From Haloarcula rubra (GTDB lineage Archaea; Halobacteriota; Halobacteria; Halobacteriales; Haloarculaceae), in NCBI RefSeq assembly GCF_019599465.1, contig NZ_RKLR01000007.1, forward strand, positions 157,006 to 221,005: a stretch of 64,000 nt of DNA, read 5' to 3'. Both the position numbers and the translations under genes were made by a program. Below, piece by piece: positions 42,997 through 52,908 of the stretch; the stretch's first letter is position 1; each line of letters opens with the position of its first letter. The notes under the pieces are model-generated. The model ran no database searches. It was not told the DNA's origin and worked only from the letters and a program-made list of their open reading frames with translations.

Positions 42997-43287
42997 TCAC
43001 CCGTCCTGTAACGTCGGCCGGTCGTCGACGACGTACTCGCCGCAGGCGACCTGGTCGACGGAGTGGACGGTGCCGCCGAGTTCCTCGATGGTCGACTCGA
43101 TGGCCGACACGTCGAGGGCGTCGCCCTCCACGGTGACCTTGACGTTCTGGACCTCCTGGTCGAGTTCGATGAGGGAGGTGGTCGCACCGCCGACGCTCTC
43201 CGTGTCGCTGATTCGGTCGGTGAACTCCAGTAACGGCGGGTCGTGTGGTTTCAGCACGTCCACGACGAGTCGGCGAACTGGGGCCAT
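42997..43287 (-). CDS. DUF211 protein, 96 aa
   Basis: Ferredoxin-like fold family: APVRRLVVDVLKPHDPPLLEF, ISDTESVGGATTSLIELDQEVQNVKVTVEG, and IEELGGTVHSVDQVACGEYVV. Archaeal DUF211 proteins are often next to VIT1-like transporters, as here, and may act in metal handling. Three codons upstream is an alternative ATG at 43296. Confidence 0.85.
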   Translation of the reverse strand: MAPVRRLVVDVLKPHDPPLLEFTDRISDTESVGGATTSLIELDQEVQNVKVTVEGDALDVSAIESTIEELGGTVHSVDQVACGEYVVDDRPTLQDG

Positions 43288-43372
43288 AGGCGACACTCCG
43301 GTCGGACGGTACGTAAATCCGGGCTCGTGTCAACGCCAAACAATTTTGGCGCCGGGCGGAGTCGGTTCGGCT

Positions 43373-45949
43373 GTGGACCCCCCCCGCACACGCCCAGCAC
43401 ACCGACGCCGTGTACGACGCTCTCGACAGCGACTCCGGGGGGCTGTCCGCCGAGTCGGTCCGAGAGCGACGGGCCGAACACGGCCCGAACGAGGTGGCTC
43501 GCGACGCGGGACGGTCGGTGCCCAGTATCTTCCTCGCACAGTTCCAGAGTGTCCTCATCTACGTGCTGGTGGTCGCGGCGGCGCTGTCGGTCTGGGCCGG
43601 CCACGCCGTCGACGCCGTCCTCATCGCCGTCATCGTCGTCGCCAACGGCCTGTTCGGGTTCGTGCAGGACTACCGCGCCGAGGAGAGTCTCGCCGCGCTC
43701 CGGGAACTGACCGCGCCGACCGCGACCGTCAGGCGCGACGGGACGACGACCGAGGTGGAGGCCACGCAACTGGTGCCGGGCGACGTCGTCGAACTGACCG
43801 GCGGGGACGTCGTGCCGGCGGACTGCCGCCTCGTCGAGACGACGGGGCTGGAAATCGACGATGCGGCCCTGACCGGCGAGAGCGCCCCCGTCGCGAAGGC
43901 CGCCGACCCGGTCGAGGCGGATACGCCACTAGCCGAACGGACGTCGATGGCGTACAAGGGGACGAACGTCACCCGCGGCCGGGGCCTCGCCGTCGTCACG
44001 GCGACGGGGATGGACACCGAGGTGGGGGCCATCGCTGAGGAACTGGCCGGGACCGAGTCGACGGAGACGCCGCTCCAGCGGGAACTGGACTCGCTCGGGC
44101 GAACGCTCGGTATCGGCGTCGTCGTCCTCGCCAGTCTCGTCGTGCCGCTGTTGCTCTGGCAGGGCACGGACCCGTTTCAGGCCGCGCTGACGGCGGTGTC
44201 GCTCGCCGTCGCCGCCGTCCCCGAGGGGTTGCCGGCCGTCGTGACGCTGACGCTCGCGCTCGGCGTCCGGCGGATGGCCGACGAGAACGCGCTGGTCCGC
44301 CGCCTGCCGGCGGTGGAAGCGCTGGGCGGCGTCGACGTAATCTGTACCGACAAGACGGGGACGCTCACGCGGGGCCAGATGACGGTCAGCAGGGTCTGGG
44401 TCAACGACAGCGTGGTCGAACCCGACGCCGGCGAGGCGTCCGGCGACCGGGTCGACCTGCTGTTGCGGGCCGCCGCGCTCTGTAACGACGCGACGCCGGG
44501 CGAGGACGGTGGCGACCCGACGGAACGGGCGCTCGTGGCGGCTGCCGAGGACGCCGGTATCGACGTGGCGGCGCTGCGTGGGGCACACCCCCGGACCGAC
44601 GAGATACCGTTCTCCTCCGAGCGCAAGTGGATGGGGACGGTCCACGACGAGCGCTCGTACCTGAAGGGGGCGCCGGAAGTGGTCCTCTCGAAGGCCGACC
44701 ACGTCCTGACCGACGACGGACCGGAACCGCTGACCGAGGCGGCGGCCGACCGCATTCGCGAGCAGGTCCGCACGTTCGCCGACGACGCCCTCCGGGTTCT
44801 GGCCGTGGCGTACACCGAGGGCGACTTGGCCGAGGACGGGGCCAGCGACGACGCCATCGTCTTCGTCGGCCTCGCCGGCCTCATCGACCCGCCACGCGAG
44901 GAGGTGGCGGACGCCATCGCCGCCACGGAGCGAGCGGGCATCGAGGTGAAGATGGTGACCGGCGACAACGTCCGGACGGCCGCCGCTATCGCCGCGTCGC
45001 TGGGGATGGCACCGAGGTGATGTCGGGCCGGGAACTGGCCGAGATGGACGACGAGACGCTCCGGGAACGTGTCGAATCGGTCGACGTCTTCGCCCGCACC
45101 GCGCCCGAACACAAGGTGCGAATCCTGCGGGCGTTGCAGGCCAACGGCCACCGCGTCGCGATGACCGGCGACGGCGTCAACGACGCACCGGCGCTGAAAC
45201 ACGCCGACATCGGCGTCGCGATGGGGATGCGCGGCACCGACGTCGCGAAGCAGGCCAGCGACATCGTCCTGCTGGACGACGACTACGCGACCATCGAACG
45301 GGCCGTCGAACGCGGCCGCGCCATCTTCGACAACGTCTGGAAGTTCGTCGCGTACCTCCTCAGTGCGAACGTCGCGGAGGTGGCCATCGTCTTCGTCGCG
45401 TCGCTGTTCGGCTACCTCGTCCTGCCGGCGGTGCAGTTGCTGTGGATAAACCTGCTGACCGACGGCCTGCCGGCGGTGGCGCTCGGAGCGGACTCGGCGA
45501 GCGGCGACGTGATGGACCGCCCGCCAAGGGACCCCGACCGGGGTATCGTCGACCGAGGGATGCTCGGCCTGATGAGCGGGATGGGCACCGTCTCGACACT
45601 CGTCATGCTGGGGCTCCTCGTACTGACGCTCGACGGCGCGCCCGCCGTCACGCCCTACGCCATGACGATGGTGTTCACCGGGTTCGTCGCCATCGAGTTC
45701 GAGAAGCTCTACGTCATCCGGTGGCTCAGGGAGACGCCCACCTTCGCGAACCCGTGGCTGGCCGGCGCGGTGGCCGTCTCCGCCCTGTTGCAACTGGCCG
45801 TGCTGTACACGCCGCTGAACGAGTACTTCGGCACCGTCCCGCTGGGGCCGGCCGACTGGGGTCTCGTCGGGGCGGTGCTCGCCGTCTCGCTCCCGGCCTA
45901 TCTCGCCGTCGCCGTCGTGGTCGGGCGGTGGGACCGGGCCACTCGATGA
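43373..45949 (+). pseudogene. P-type cation-transporting ATPase (P2A, Ca2+/Mn2+-like) with frameshifts
   Basis: Frame one covers 43410-45020: TGES actuator loop, [18 protein letters not shown] in helix 4, DKTGTLT phosphorylation site and MVTGDN. It stops at a TGA at 45018. Frame two continues at about 45010: [31 protein letters not shown] and the last four helices to 45949. So one coding region is split by an indel near 45000-45015. The N-terminus is also disturbed: the GTG at 43373 fits the TATA box AATTTTGG, but a run of eight C at 43379-43386 puts it out of frame with AHAQHTDAVYDAL. Either a decayed gene or sequencing errors. Confidence 0.8.
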
Positions 45950-46049
45950 CGCCCGTCGTACTCGCCCCCGCGCTTTATCCTGTCGGGCGACGAACGTGTA
46001 GGCGGGTCGTCCCGACGACCACGCCGACATCCGCCAGTCACGACTGCCC

Positions 46050-46919
46050 ATGTACGAGCACATCCTCTTCCCGACGGACGGGAGCGACACGGCCGAATCG
46101 GTCCTCGACTACGCCTGCGACGTCGCGACGGCACACGACGCGACCCTCCACGTCCTGCACGTGGCGGACACGAACCGCGACAGCGTCACGGACGTCCGCG
46201 GGGAGATAGTCGACGTCCTCGAACAGGCGGGCGAGCGAGTCGTCGAGGCGACGGTCGACCGCGTGACCGACCGCGGGGTAGACGCAGAGGGCGAGGTGTT
46301 ACAGGGCGACCCGTCGCTGACCATCGCCGACTACGCCGGCGAGTACGGGATGGACCTCGTCGTGATGCCGACCCACGGCCGGCGCGGCCTCGAACGCGTG
46401 TTGCTCGGGAGTGTCACCGAACGCGTCCTCAACGCCGCCCCGGTGCCAGTGCTCGTCGTCAACCCTGACGGCGAGGCGGCGTACCGGTACCCGTGCCAGC
46501 GCGTCCTCGTGCCGACGGACGGCAGTCAGGGTGCGGAGCGAGCGCTGGCCGAGGGCGTCGACGTCGCCGCGGCGACGGGGGCGACGCTGCACGTCCTCCA
46601 CGTCGTCGAGACGGGGGCGCTCGGTCCCGACGCGCGGTCGGTCGTCAAGGACAGCGAACTCGACGAACAAGCCCACGCAATCGTCGACGCGGCGGTCGAG
46701 ACGGCGGAGGCGGAACTCGACTCGGTGACCGGGAGCGTCGTCTACGGGACGCCCCACCGCCGGATTCGGAAGTACGTCGAGAACGAAGGCATCGACCTCC
46801 TCGTCCTCGGGACGCAGGGGCGGACGAACTTCAGTTGGTACGCGCTCGGCGGCGTGAGTTCGAAACTCGTCCGTTCGTCGCCCGTCCCGCTGTTGACGAC
46901 GCGGACGCCCGAGGACTGA
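46050..46919 (+). CDS. Universal stress protein, two tandem UspA domains, 289 aa
   Basis: Domain 1: [19 protein letters not shown] to [34 protein letters not shown]. Domain 2: [19 protein letters not shown] to [31 protein letters not shown]. The second nucleotide-binding loop is less canonical than the first. It follows the broken ATPase after about 100 bases. Stress role from family only. The 212 bases after it hold no convincing gene. Confidence 0.9.
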   Translation: MYEHILFPTDGSDTAESVLDYACDVATAHDATLHVLHVADTNRDSVTDVRGEIVDVLEQAGERVVEATVDRVTDRGVDAEGEVLQGDPSLTIADYAGEYGMDLVVMPTHGRRGLERVLLGSVTERVLNAAPVPVLVVNPDGEAAYRYPCQRVLVPTDGSQGAERALAEGVDVAAATGATLHVLHVVETGALGPDARSVVKDSELDEQAHAIVDAAVETAEAELDSVTGSVVYGTPHRRIRKYVENEGIDLLVLGTQGRTNFSWYALGGVSSKLVRSSPVPLLTTRTPED

Positions 46920-47131
46920 GGGGCCGCCGGTGGGTCGGGCGAGACCACCCAACAGGATACCCACGGCGACGGCCGTCGCCACCACGGAGACGGTGAACGT
47001 CGGCACGTCCCCGGACGGGTCGGTCGGCACGAGTGCCGATACGCAGGGTACCTGCGCCGTCCCGACCAAACGCCGTCCTCTCGACCCGTCTTCGCCAGTA
47101 GATGCTTGTATCCAGAGCGACAAGTGCGGAC

Positions 47132-48172
47132 ATGAGTCGCGCGCAGACGCTGTGGGACCTCCTCTCGGACAGTGACGAACTCACTATCGTCTGCCACAAC
47201 AACCCGGACCCGGACTGTCTGGCCAGCGCGTTGGCGCTCGGCCACATCGCGGCGAACGCCGGCATCGACGAACACCACATCCTCTACAGCGGTGAGATAT
47301 CCCACCAGCAGAACCGGGCGTTCGTCAACCTGCTGGACATCGATTTGCGACCGTTCGACGCCGCACTGGTCCAGGACCGACCGGCAGGGTCGCTACTGGC
47401 GTTCGTCGACCACTCGACGCCCGGCGGGAACAACCGGGTGCCGGAGGGGACGGCCGTCGACGTCGTCCTCGACCACCACCCGGCCGAGGACGTCGAAGCG
47501 AGGTTCGTCGACCACCGCGAGGACGTGGGCGCGACGGCGACTATCCTCGCGGAGTACGTCCGCGAGTTACCGATGGACCCGACCGCCCGCGTCGCGACGG
47601 CTCTGCTCTTCGCCATCCGCCGGGAGACGCTCGGCTTCCTGCGGGGCGTCACGCGCGCGGAGTACGACGCGGCGGGGTACCTTCACGAGTACGCCGAGTC
47701 GGACCTCCTCAGACAGCTCTCGACGCCGGCGGTCAGCGGCGCGACGGTCGACGCCATCGCCGACGCCATCCACAACCGGAGCGTCAGAGGCTCCGTCCTC
47801 ATCTCCCACGTCGGCCGGACCAGCGAACGCGACGCGCTCCCGCAGGCGGCCGACTACCTCGCCACCCTCGAAGGCATCGAGACAGCCATCGTCTTCGGCA
47901 TCATCGACGACTCGATTCAGCTCAGCGCCCGGACGACCGACTCCAGAGTTCACATCGGCGAGGTCCTGGAGAAGGGCTTCGACGACGTCGGGAGTGCCGG
48001 CGGCCACCGCGAGATGGCCGGCGCCGAGGTCCCACTGGGCATCTTCTCCGACTACACCAGCGACGACGACGTGTTGGTGGGTATCGTCGAACAGGTCATC
48101 AACAGCCGACTGCTCGCAGCGCTCAACATCAAGGAGGACGACGGAAGCAAGGACGACGAGGAGGCGGACTGA
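47132..48172 (+). CDS. DHH/DHHA1-family phosphoesterase (RecJ/NrnA-like), 346 aa
   Basis: DHH motifs: IVCHNNPDPDCLASALALG, LLAFVDHSTPGGNN and the DHH itself in VDVVLDHHPAEDV. DHHA1 motif GSAGGHREMAGAEVPLG lies near residue 295. The metal-dependent enzyme probably cleaves short oligoribonucleotides or cyclic-dinucleotide products. The ATG at 47132 starts MSRAQTLWDLL. It ends four bases before the stop of the convergent FttA gene. Confidence 0.88.
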   Translation: MSRAQTLWDLLSDSDELTIVCHNNPDPDCLASALALGHIAANAGIDEHHILYSGEISHQQNRAFVNLLDIDLRPFDAALVQDRPAGSLLAFVDHSTPGGNNRVPEGTAVDVVLDHHPAEDVEARFVDHREDVGATATILAEYVRELPMDPTARVATALLFAIRRETLGFLRGVTRAEYDAAGYLHEYAESDLLRQLSTPAVSGATVDAIADAIHNRSVRGSVLISHVGRTSERDALPQAADYLATLEGIETAIVFGIIDDSIQLSARTTDSRVHIGEVLEKGFDDVGSAGGHREMAGAEVPLGIFSDYTSDDDVLVGIVEQVINSRLLAALNIKEDDGSKDDEEAD

Positions 48173-48175
48173 CGC

Positions 48176-50098
48176 TCAGACGAACCGGAACGTCTCCAGG
48201 TTCTTCGGGTTGAACGTCCGCATGTTGAAGTTCTGGTACAGCGCCGAGGAGAGCTGATTCGTGGAGCTCTCGTCGCCGTGGACGCAGAGCACTTTCTCGG
48301 GCCGCGGGTGCATCGTCTCGACGAACGTCTCGAGCCCCTGCCGGTCGGCGTGGCCGGAGAAGCCGTCGACCGTCTCGACGCCGAGTTTCAGGCTGACGCG
48401 CTCGGCGCGCGGGCCGCTCTTGTCGGACATCGAAATCTCGTCCTGCCCGCGCTGAATCTGGCGGCCGAGGGTCCCTTCGGCCTGATAGCCGACGAAGACC
48501 ATCGTGTTGTCGGGGTCCCCGCCCAGCAGGCGGAGCCACGACATGACGGGACCGCCGGTGACCATCCCCGAGGTAGTGAGGATGATGGCCGGTTCGTCGT
48601 CGACGATGTCCTGACGCATCTCCTCGCCGCCGTCGACCTGCTGGAACTGCTCGGCGAGGAACGGGTTGTCGTCCTCGTAGAGGATGCGGTTCCGCAGGCT
48701 CTCGCGGAGGTACTCGGGGTAGGCCGTGTGGATGGCCGTCGCCTCCCGAATCATCCCGTCGAGATAGACGGGCATCGTCGGGATGTCGCCCTTGCTCATC
48801 GCCTCCTCCAGGACGAGCATCAACTCCTGCGAACGCCCGACTGCGAAGGCGGGGATGAGGATGTGACCCTGCTTCTCGTGGGCCTCGTTGATGACGCGCT
48901 TGAGTACGCGTTCGGAGTCCTCCTGGTCGGTCTGGTAGTCGTTCTTCCCGCCGTAAGTCGATTCGAGGATGAGCGACTCGACGCGCGGGAAGTCGTTGAC
49001 CGCGCCGTCCAGCAGACGGGTGTCCTTGTAGTGGATGTCGCCGGAGAACGCGACGTTGTACCGGCCCTCGCCGATGTGGAAGTGACACACCGCCGACCCG
49101 AGAATGTGGCCGGCGTTGTGCATCGTGAGTTTGATGTCCGGCGCGATGTCGGTGACGTTGCCGAACTCCAGCGGGATGGTGTGTTTCAGTGCGTCCCGGA
49201 CCTGCTGGCTCTCGTAGGGCGGCGCGCGGCCCTCCTTGGCGGCCACGTCGAGATAGTCGAGCTGGAGCAGTCCCATCAGGTCACGAGTCGGCGCCGTGGT
49301 GTAGATGGGACCGTCGTAGCCGTACTTGAACAGGATGGGAATGAGCGCAGAGTGGTCGAGGTGGGCGTGGGTCAGGACGACGGCGTCGATGGAGTTCGGC
49401 CCGGCCGCGAGTGCCTCGGGGACCTGGAGGTACGGCACCTCGCCCTCGGCGCCGGGCTTGTCGCCGCAGTCGATGAGGATGCGTGATTCCGGCGTCGAGA
49501 GGATGAACGAGGCGCGCCCGACTTCCCGGCAACACCCGAGCGTCGTCAGTCGGACCCAGTCGTCGTCGGCCGTCGTCGGCCGGTTTATCTGCCGGCCGAC
49601 GCGTTCGAGGATGTCCCGACGCTCGTCGCGTTCCTGTTTCAGGAAGTTCCGGACGTTCGAGACGGTGGATGACTCCATCGGCGGCGTCCGGACCACCTCG
49701 GGCGTCCACCCGACGCTGGCGGCTATCTGGTCCAGCGTCTCGCCGTGCCGGCCGATGACGCGGCCGGGTTTCTCGGCCTCGATGAACACTTCGCCCGTCG
49801 CGTCGTCGAAGTCGAGGTTCTGGACGCCGGCGTCCTCGGGGATGGTCTCCTCTATCTTCGCCCGGGCTTCCGTCTGAGGGACCAGTGCGTCCGCCGTCGG
49901 ACGGACGTTGATGCGTTTTCGGAGGGTCTGTGCGAGGTTCCGGACGATACCGTCCCGGTTGGCGATCTCCTTCGCGTCGGGCGTGTATATCACCAGCTCC
50001 GGGCCTTCGAACGTCACCGACGAAACGGTGATGTCGTCCGGCGTCTCTTCCTCGACCTGTGCTTTGATCTTCTCGAGCGTCTCGTCTGCGGTACTCAT
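48176..50098 (-). CDS. fttA: Beta-CASP ribonuclease aCPSF1 / transcription termination factor FttA, 640 aa
   Basis: Two KH-type domains fill residues 1-150 (GRVIGRHGE near 112). The metallo-beta-lactamase domain starts near 185 and has THAHLDHSALIP (244-249), HNAGHILGSA and FSGDIHYKD. The beta-CASP part carries PAFAVGRSQELM and ILTTSGMVTGGPVM, with the last HADRQGLE and CVHGDE motifs. It cleaves RNA at U-rich sites and ends transcription in archaea. ATG at 50098 gives the usual length. Confidence 0.95.
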   Translation of the reverse strand: MSTADETLEKIKAQVEEETPDDITVSSVTFEGPELVIYTPDAKEIANRDGIVRNLAQTLRKRINVRPTADALVPQTEARAKIEETIPEDAGVQNLDFDDATGEVFIEAEKPGRVIGRHGETLDQIAASVGWTPEVVRTPPMESSTVSNVRNFLKQERDERRDILERVGRQINRPTTADDDWVRLTTLGCCREVGRASFILSTPESRILIDCGDKPGAEGEVPYLQVPEALAAGPNSIDAVVLTHAHLDHSALIPILFKYGYDGPIYTTAPTRDLMGLLQLDYLDVAAKEGRAPPYESQQVRDALKHTIPLEFGNVTDIAPDIKLTMHNAGHILGSAVCHFHIGEGRYNVAFSGDIHYKDTRLLDGAVNDFPRVESLILESTYGGKNDYQTDQEDSERVLKRVINEAHEKQGHILIPAFAVGRSQELMLVLEEAMSKGDIPTMPVYLDGMIREATAIHTAYPEYLRESLRNRILYEDDNPFLAEQFQQVDGGEEMRQDIVDDEPAIILTTSGMVTGGPVMSWLRLLGGDPDNTMVFVGYQAEGTLGRQIQRGQDEISMSDKSGPRAERVSLKLGVETVDGFSGHADRQGLETFVETMHPRPEKVLCVHGDESSTNQLSSALYQNFNMRTFNPKNLETFRFV

Positions 50099-50308
50099 GT
50101 ATGCGGGAAACTGCGATTGAAGACTTCGGCCGTCGAAGAACAACGGCTATCGAATGTCGTTATCTAGGGGATGTGCGACCACGGATAAGAACCTTTGCTT
50201 CCCGAGACGACGACCGAAACGACCGGAAGCCGACGTGTGACGCGATACCGTGCGCCGACGAGCGGAGCGACCGTCCCATTTTAGTGGGCGACACACCATC
50301 GTTCACAC

Positions 50309-50482
50309 ATGGGTTTTGGTAGCTACGACGAGTCCGAACAGAAAGACCAGGACGTAGACACAGACGACAGCGAAGGCGTCACCGTCCACGAGAACGACCA
50401 CGACGGCGAGGTCTCCTTCGACACCGAGGCGTCGACGAGCGATCTCGTCGACAAGCTCGGCGACATCAAAGACGACGAGTAG
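50309..50482 (+). CDS. DUF5786-like acidic small protein, 57 aa
   Basis: MGFGSYDESEQKDQDVDTDD at the N-terminus, then VTVHENDHDGEVSFDTEA and TSDLVDKLGDIKDDE. Very acidic, soluble, conserved in haloarchaea as far as I recall. CATTTTAGTGG, 24-32 bases upstream, is a good TATA box for a leaderless transcript. Function unknown. It is divergent from fttA across about 210 bases of promoter DNA. Confidence 0.75.
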   Translation: MGFGSYDESEQKDQDVDTDDSEGVTVHENDHDGEVSFDTEASTSDLVDKLGDIKDDE

Positions 50483-50521
50483 CGACCAGCGATACCCGCG
50501 GCGGCCGCGACTGTTTCGGCG

Positions 50522-50526
50522 TTTTT
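50522..50526 (+). terminator. T-tract terminator after the DUF5786-like gene
   Basis: GGCGTTTTTCG forty bases after the stop codon; oligo-T run of five. Confidence 0.35.
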
Positions 50527-50573
50527 CGAGAAGCGAACGAGGCTGTGAGAACCGGACAGCGATGGGTCGCCAG

Positions 50574-50912
50574 TCAGGCGTTCAGCGTCGCTTCGAGGTC
50601 GCCGTTCTCGTCTAACTGTTCGAGGATGTCGCTCCCGCCGACGAACTCGCCGTCGACGAACGTCTGCGGGATGGTCTCGCGGCCGCTGTACTCCGAGAGC
50701 GCCTCGCGGTAGGCCTCCGTGGCCGTCAGGACGTTCACCGTCGCCACGTCGTCGCGGTACTGCTGGATGAGGCCGATGGCCTTCCGTGAGTACCCACACT
50801 GGGGCATCATCTCGGTGCCCTTCATGAACAGCGCCACCTCGTTGTTCTCGATGGTCTCGTCGACTTTCTCCTGTACTTCCTCGCGCGAGAGTTCCTCGGG
50901 TTCGAAGCTCAT
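50574..50912 (-). CDS. Monothiol glutaredoxin (Grx4-like), 112 aa
   Basis: Glutaredoxin fold with FMKGTEMMPQCGYSRKAIGLI; CGYS resembles the CGFS site of Fe-S-carrying monothiol glutaredoxins, and IPQTFVDGEFVGGSDIL is the glutathione-binding region. It is the downstream partner of a BolA gene, and Grx-BolA pairs form [2Fe-2S] bridged dimers in iron sensing and cluster transfer. In haloarchaea the thiol may be gamma-glutamylcysteine rather than glutathione (known for the group). Confidence 0.88.
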   Translation of the reverse strand: MSFEPEELSREEVQEKVDETIENNEVALFMKGTEMMPQCGYSRKAIGLIQQYRDDVATVNVLTATEAYREALSEYSGRETIPQTFVDGEFVGGSDILEQLDENGDLEATLNA

Positions 50913-50960
50913 GGGTCCCCGTAACACGTCGGGAGGGAAATGACTACCGCCGCCGTCGGG

Positions 50961-51194
50961 TCACTCGGGCGTCGAGGTGGTCAGTTCGATGGCGTGGATG
51001 TCCCGGGTGAGGTGCTCGCCGAGGGCGTCGTGGACGAGTTGGTGCTGGTCGACGAGGGACTTCCCCTCGAAGGCCGGCGACACCACGTCGACGGCGTAGT
51101 GTTTGTCGTCGTCGGGGTCCCGCGGCGTCGTGACCGTCGCCGCTGCGTCCGGAATCTCTGCCTCGATGAGTGCCGCGACTTCGTCGGCGTCCAT
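50961..51194 (-). CDS. BolA-family protein, 77 aa
   Basis: Short BolA: MDADEVAALIEAEIPDAAATV, then HYAVDVVSPAFEGKSLVDQHQLVHDALGEHL, where FEGKSLVDQHQ(L)V is the BolA signature with the His that ligates Fe-S with glutaredoxin, and a C-terminal HAIELTT. ATG at 51194 marks a normal family length. About 48 bases separate it from the glutaredoxin gene downstream. Confidence 0.9.
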   Translation of the reverse strand: MDADEVAALIEAEIPDAAATVTTPRDPDDDKHYAVDVVSPAFEGKSLVDQHQLVHDALGEHLTRDIHAIELTTSTPE

Positions 51195-51357
51195 ATCAGC
51201 GGTCAGGTCCCCGGCGAGGAAAACAGTTGGCTTCCGCACACGGCGACGTGACGACGGGACTCCGTGCCGAGGCGTCCCGACCGTTTCGGACTCGCGGTGT
51301 CCGCCGAGTCCCGGTCGGGTGGGCCCCCGAGTGGTCGGCACCGGCCGACGGTACCGG

Positions 51358-51669
51358 TCAGTTCTCGACCGGGTCGACGACGATTTCGCCGCACCCGCGG
51401 ACGACCACCAGCAGTCCTGCGTGCGTAAAGGAGAGTTCGATGTCGTCCTCGGCAGAGCGGAGGAGGCCGTCTATCGCTTCGAGGTCCACCGTCTCGTACA
51501 GCGGCCCGATTTCCGTCGGGTCACTGTTCATCGCGACGCCGATAGCCCGGCAGACCGCCTCGCTCGGTGGAATCTCGTCCCAGTCGAACCGGTGACGAAC
51601 CGGTTGCGTACCGTCTACGTCCGCCGTAATCGCTTTGCCCCCGCCATCTGAACTTTCGATGCTCGTCAT
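51358..51669 (-). CDS. HalOD1 output domain protein, 103 aa
   Basis: HalOD1 family: QPVRHRFDWDEIPPSEAVCRAIGVA, then DPTEIGPLYETVDLEAIDGLL and the final strand pair IELSFTHAGLLVVVRGCGEIVV. The domain is thought to be a haloarchaeal signalling output. A T/A-rich stretch (GTCCTAATCAAAAGGG) lies upstream. Another HalOD1 gene follows at 52540. Confidence 0.85.
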   Translation of the reverse strand: MTSIESSDGGGKAITADVDGTQPVRHRFDWDEIPPSEAVCRAIGVAMNSDPTEIGPLYETVDLEAIDGLLRSAEDDIELSFTHAGLLVVVRGCGEIVVDPVEN

Positions 51670-51804
51670 TTGCTGTTCTAACCCAGTCTTAGACTGTGGT
51701 CCTAATCAAAAGGGTCTAGCGTTTTCACGCGCTGAAAGAGCCGTCTGACGCCGGTGGCTGGAACGGTGATAACCCGGCAGAGCGGCGCTCAGACGGCGAC
51801 GTAG

Positions 51805-52215
51805 CTACCCGAGAAGTCGCTGGTGGGTCGGCTTCATACATCGGTCCTGTACCACCCGGCGGCCCGCCGACTCGGCCCGTTCGACGGCGTCGTCGTCGTG
51901 GATGCCGAGCTGCAGCCAGACGACCTGTACGTCGTCGCGTTCGAGGACGCCGTCGACGATGTCGCCGACCTCCTCGCTCGGCCGGAACACGTCGACGATG
52001 TCTATCTCCCCGGGGACGTCGGCGAGCGAATCGTAGGCCTCCCGGCCGAATATCTCGTCGGCGAACGGGTTGACCGGGACGACGTCGTATCCTTGCTCTA
52101 GGAGGTACTTCGGAATCTTGTGGGCGTCCTTCCCGGGCGTGGCCGAACACCCGACGACGGCGACCCGATTCAGCCCCAGTATCTCGCGGAGTTCCTCGTC
52201 GTCAGTGACTGGCAT
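51805..52215 (-). CDS. CoA-binding-domain protein (CoA_binding_2), 136 aa
   Basis: Rossmann fold: NRVAVVGCSATPGKDAHKIPKYLLEQGYDVVPVNP, then REAYDSLADVPGEIDIVDVFRPSEEV and VWLQLGIHDDDAVERAESAGRRVVQDRCMK with the conserved Cys at the end. Family members bind CoA; no catalytic role is established. ATG at 52215 begins MPVTDDEELREIL. Confidence 0.9.
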   Translation of the reverse strand: MPVTDDEELREILGLNRVAVVGCSATPGKDAHKIPKYLLEQGYDVVPVNPFADEIFGREAYDSLADVPGEIDIVDVFRPSEEVGDIVDGVLERDDVQVVWLQLGIHDDDAVERAESAGRRVVQDRCMKPTHQRLLG

Positions 52216-52539
52216 ACCCCACGGTACGCCGGCCGGCGATAAAAACTGGCGGTCGTCGCGCGGCGACCACTGGCGAGCGCACTCTCGTCGGCTGCGTCCC
52301 CGCGTCTCCGTCGATGACGACGGCCCGCAGACGTGCCGATTCGAGACCACAGGTCGGGAGAGTGGGGCGTCCGACAGGTCCGGTGGTCGACCGGCAGCGA
52401 TGTTCGAGTGGGTGCTCGACGAGACTCGGGCGTCCGTCACGGCTACCTGCTGTCGCGTGCCGCTTACAAAACTGATTTAACTCCGGTCTGACAATGTCGT
52501 GTATCAGAAATACACCCGGTACGCACGGTGTCGAACGCT

Positions 52540-52839
52540 ATGTCAGAGGACACACAATCGACAGACGAAGATGACGCCGACGAGTCGCGCAGAGCCCAAT
52601 GGTCGTCTGTCGGCGACTTGACGACGTCACTCCTGGAGGCCGTCGCCGACGAGACGGGTGAGGACGTGACAGACCTCCCGCCACTGAACGACGCCATCGA
52701 CCCGGACGCGCTGGAGTCGCTCCTCACGAGAGACCCGTCCGATTCGATTCAGCTCGCGTTCTCCTACACCGGTGTGCGAGTTCGAATCGACTCCGACGGC
52801 TATCTGTTCGTCCAACAGCGAACGGGGACCGAGCGGTGA
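52540..52839 (+). CDS. HalOD1 output domain protein, 99 aa
   Basis: Shares the HalOD1 layout with the 51358 gene: SLLEAVADETGEDVTDLPPLNDAIDPDALESLL, then IQLAFSYTGVRVRIDSDGYLFV. The N-terminus is an acidic extension. ATG 52540 is used, GTG 52528 being an alternative. AAATACACC lies about 27 bases before it. Confidence 0.82.
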   Translation: MSEDTQSTDEDDADESRRAQWSSVGDLTTSLLEAVADETGEDVTDLPPLNDAIDPDALESLLTRDPSDSIQLAFSYTGVRVRIDSDGYLFVQQRTGTER

Positions 52840-52908
52840 GTCTGGCGGCGTCCCGACTGTCCTGCTCGACTCGTTCTCTGGCCGATACGGTGTCGTCCTG
52901 ACTCGCCG

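Noticed and set aside
46920..47060. Minus-strand frame encoding a membrane-like segment TFTVSVVATAVAVGILLGGLA
   Set aside because: The frame runs on without stop into the antisense of the Usp gene and gives Arg-rich nonsense. No promoter or start is convincing.
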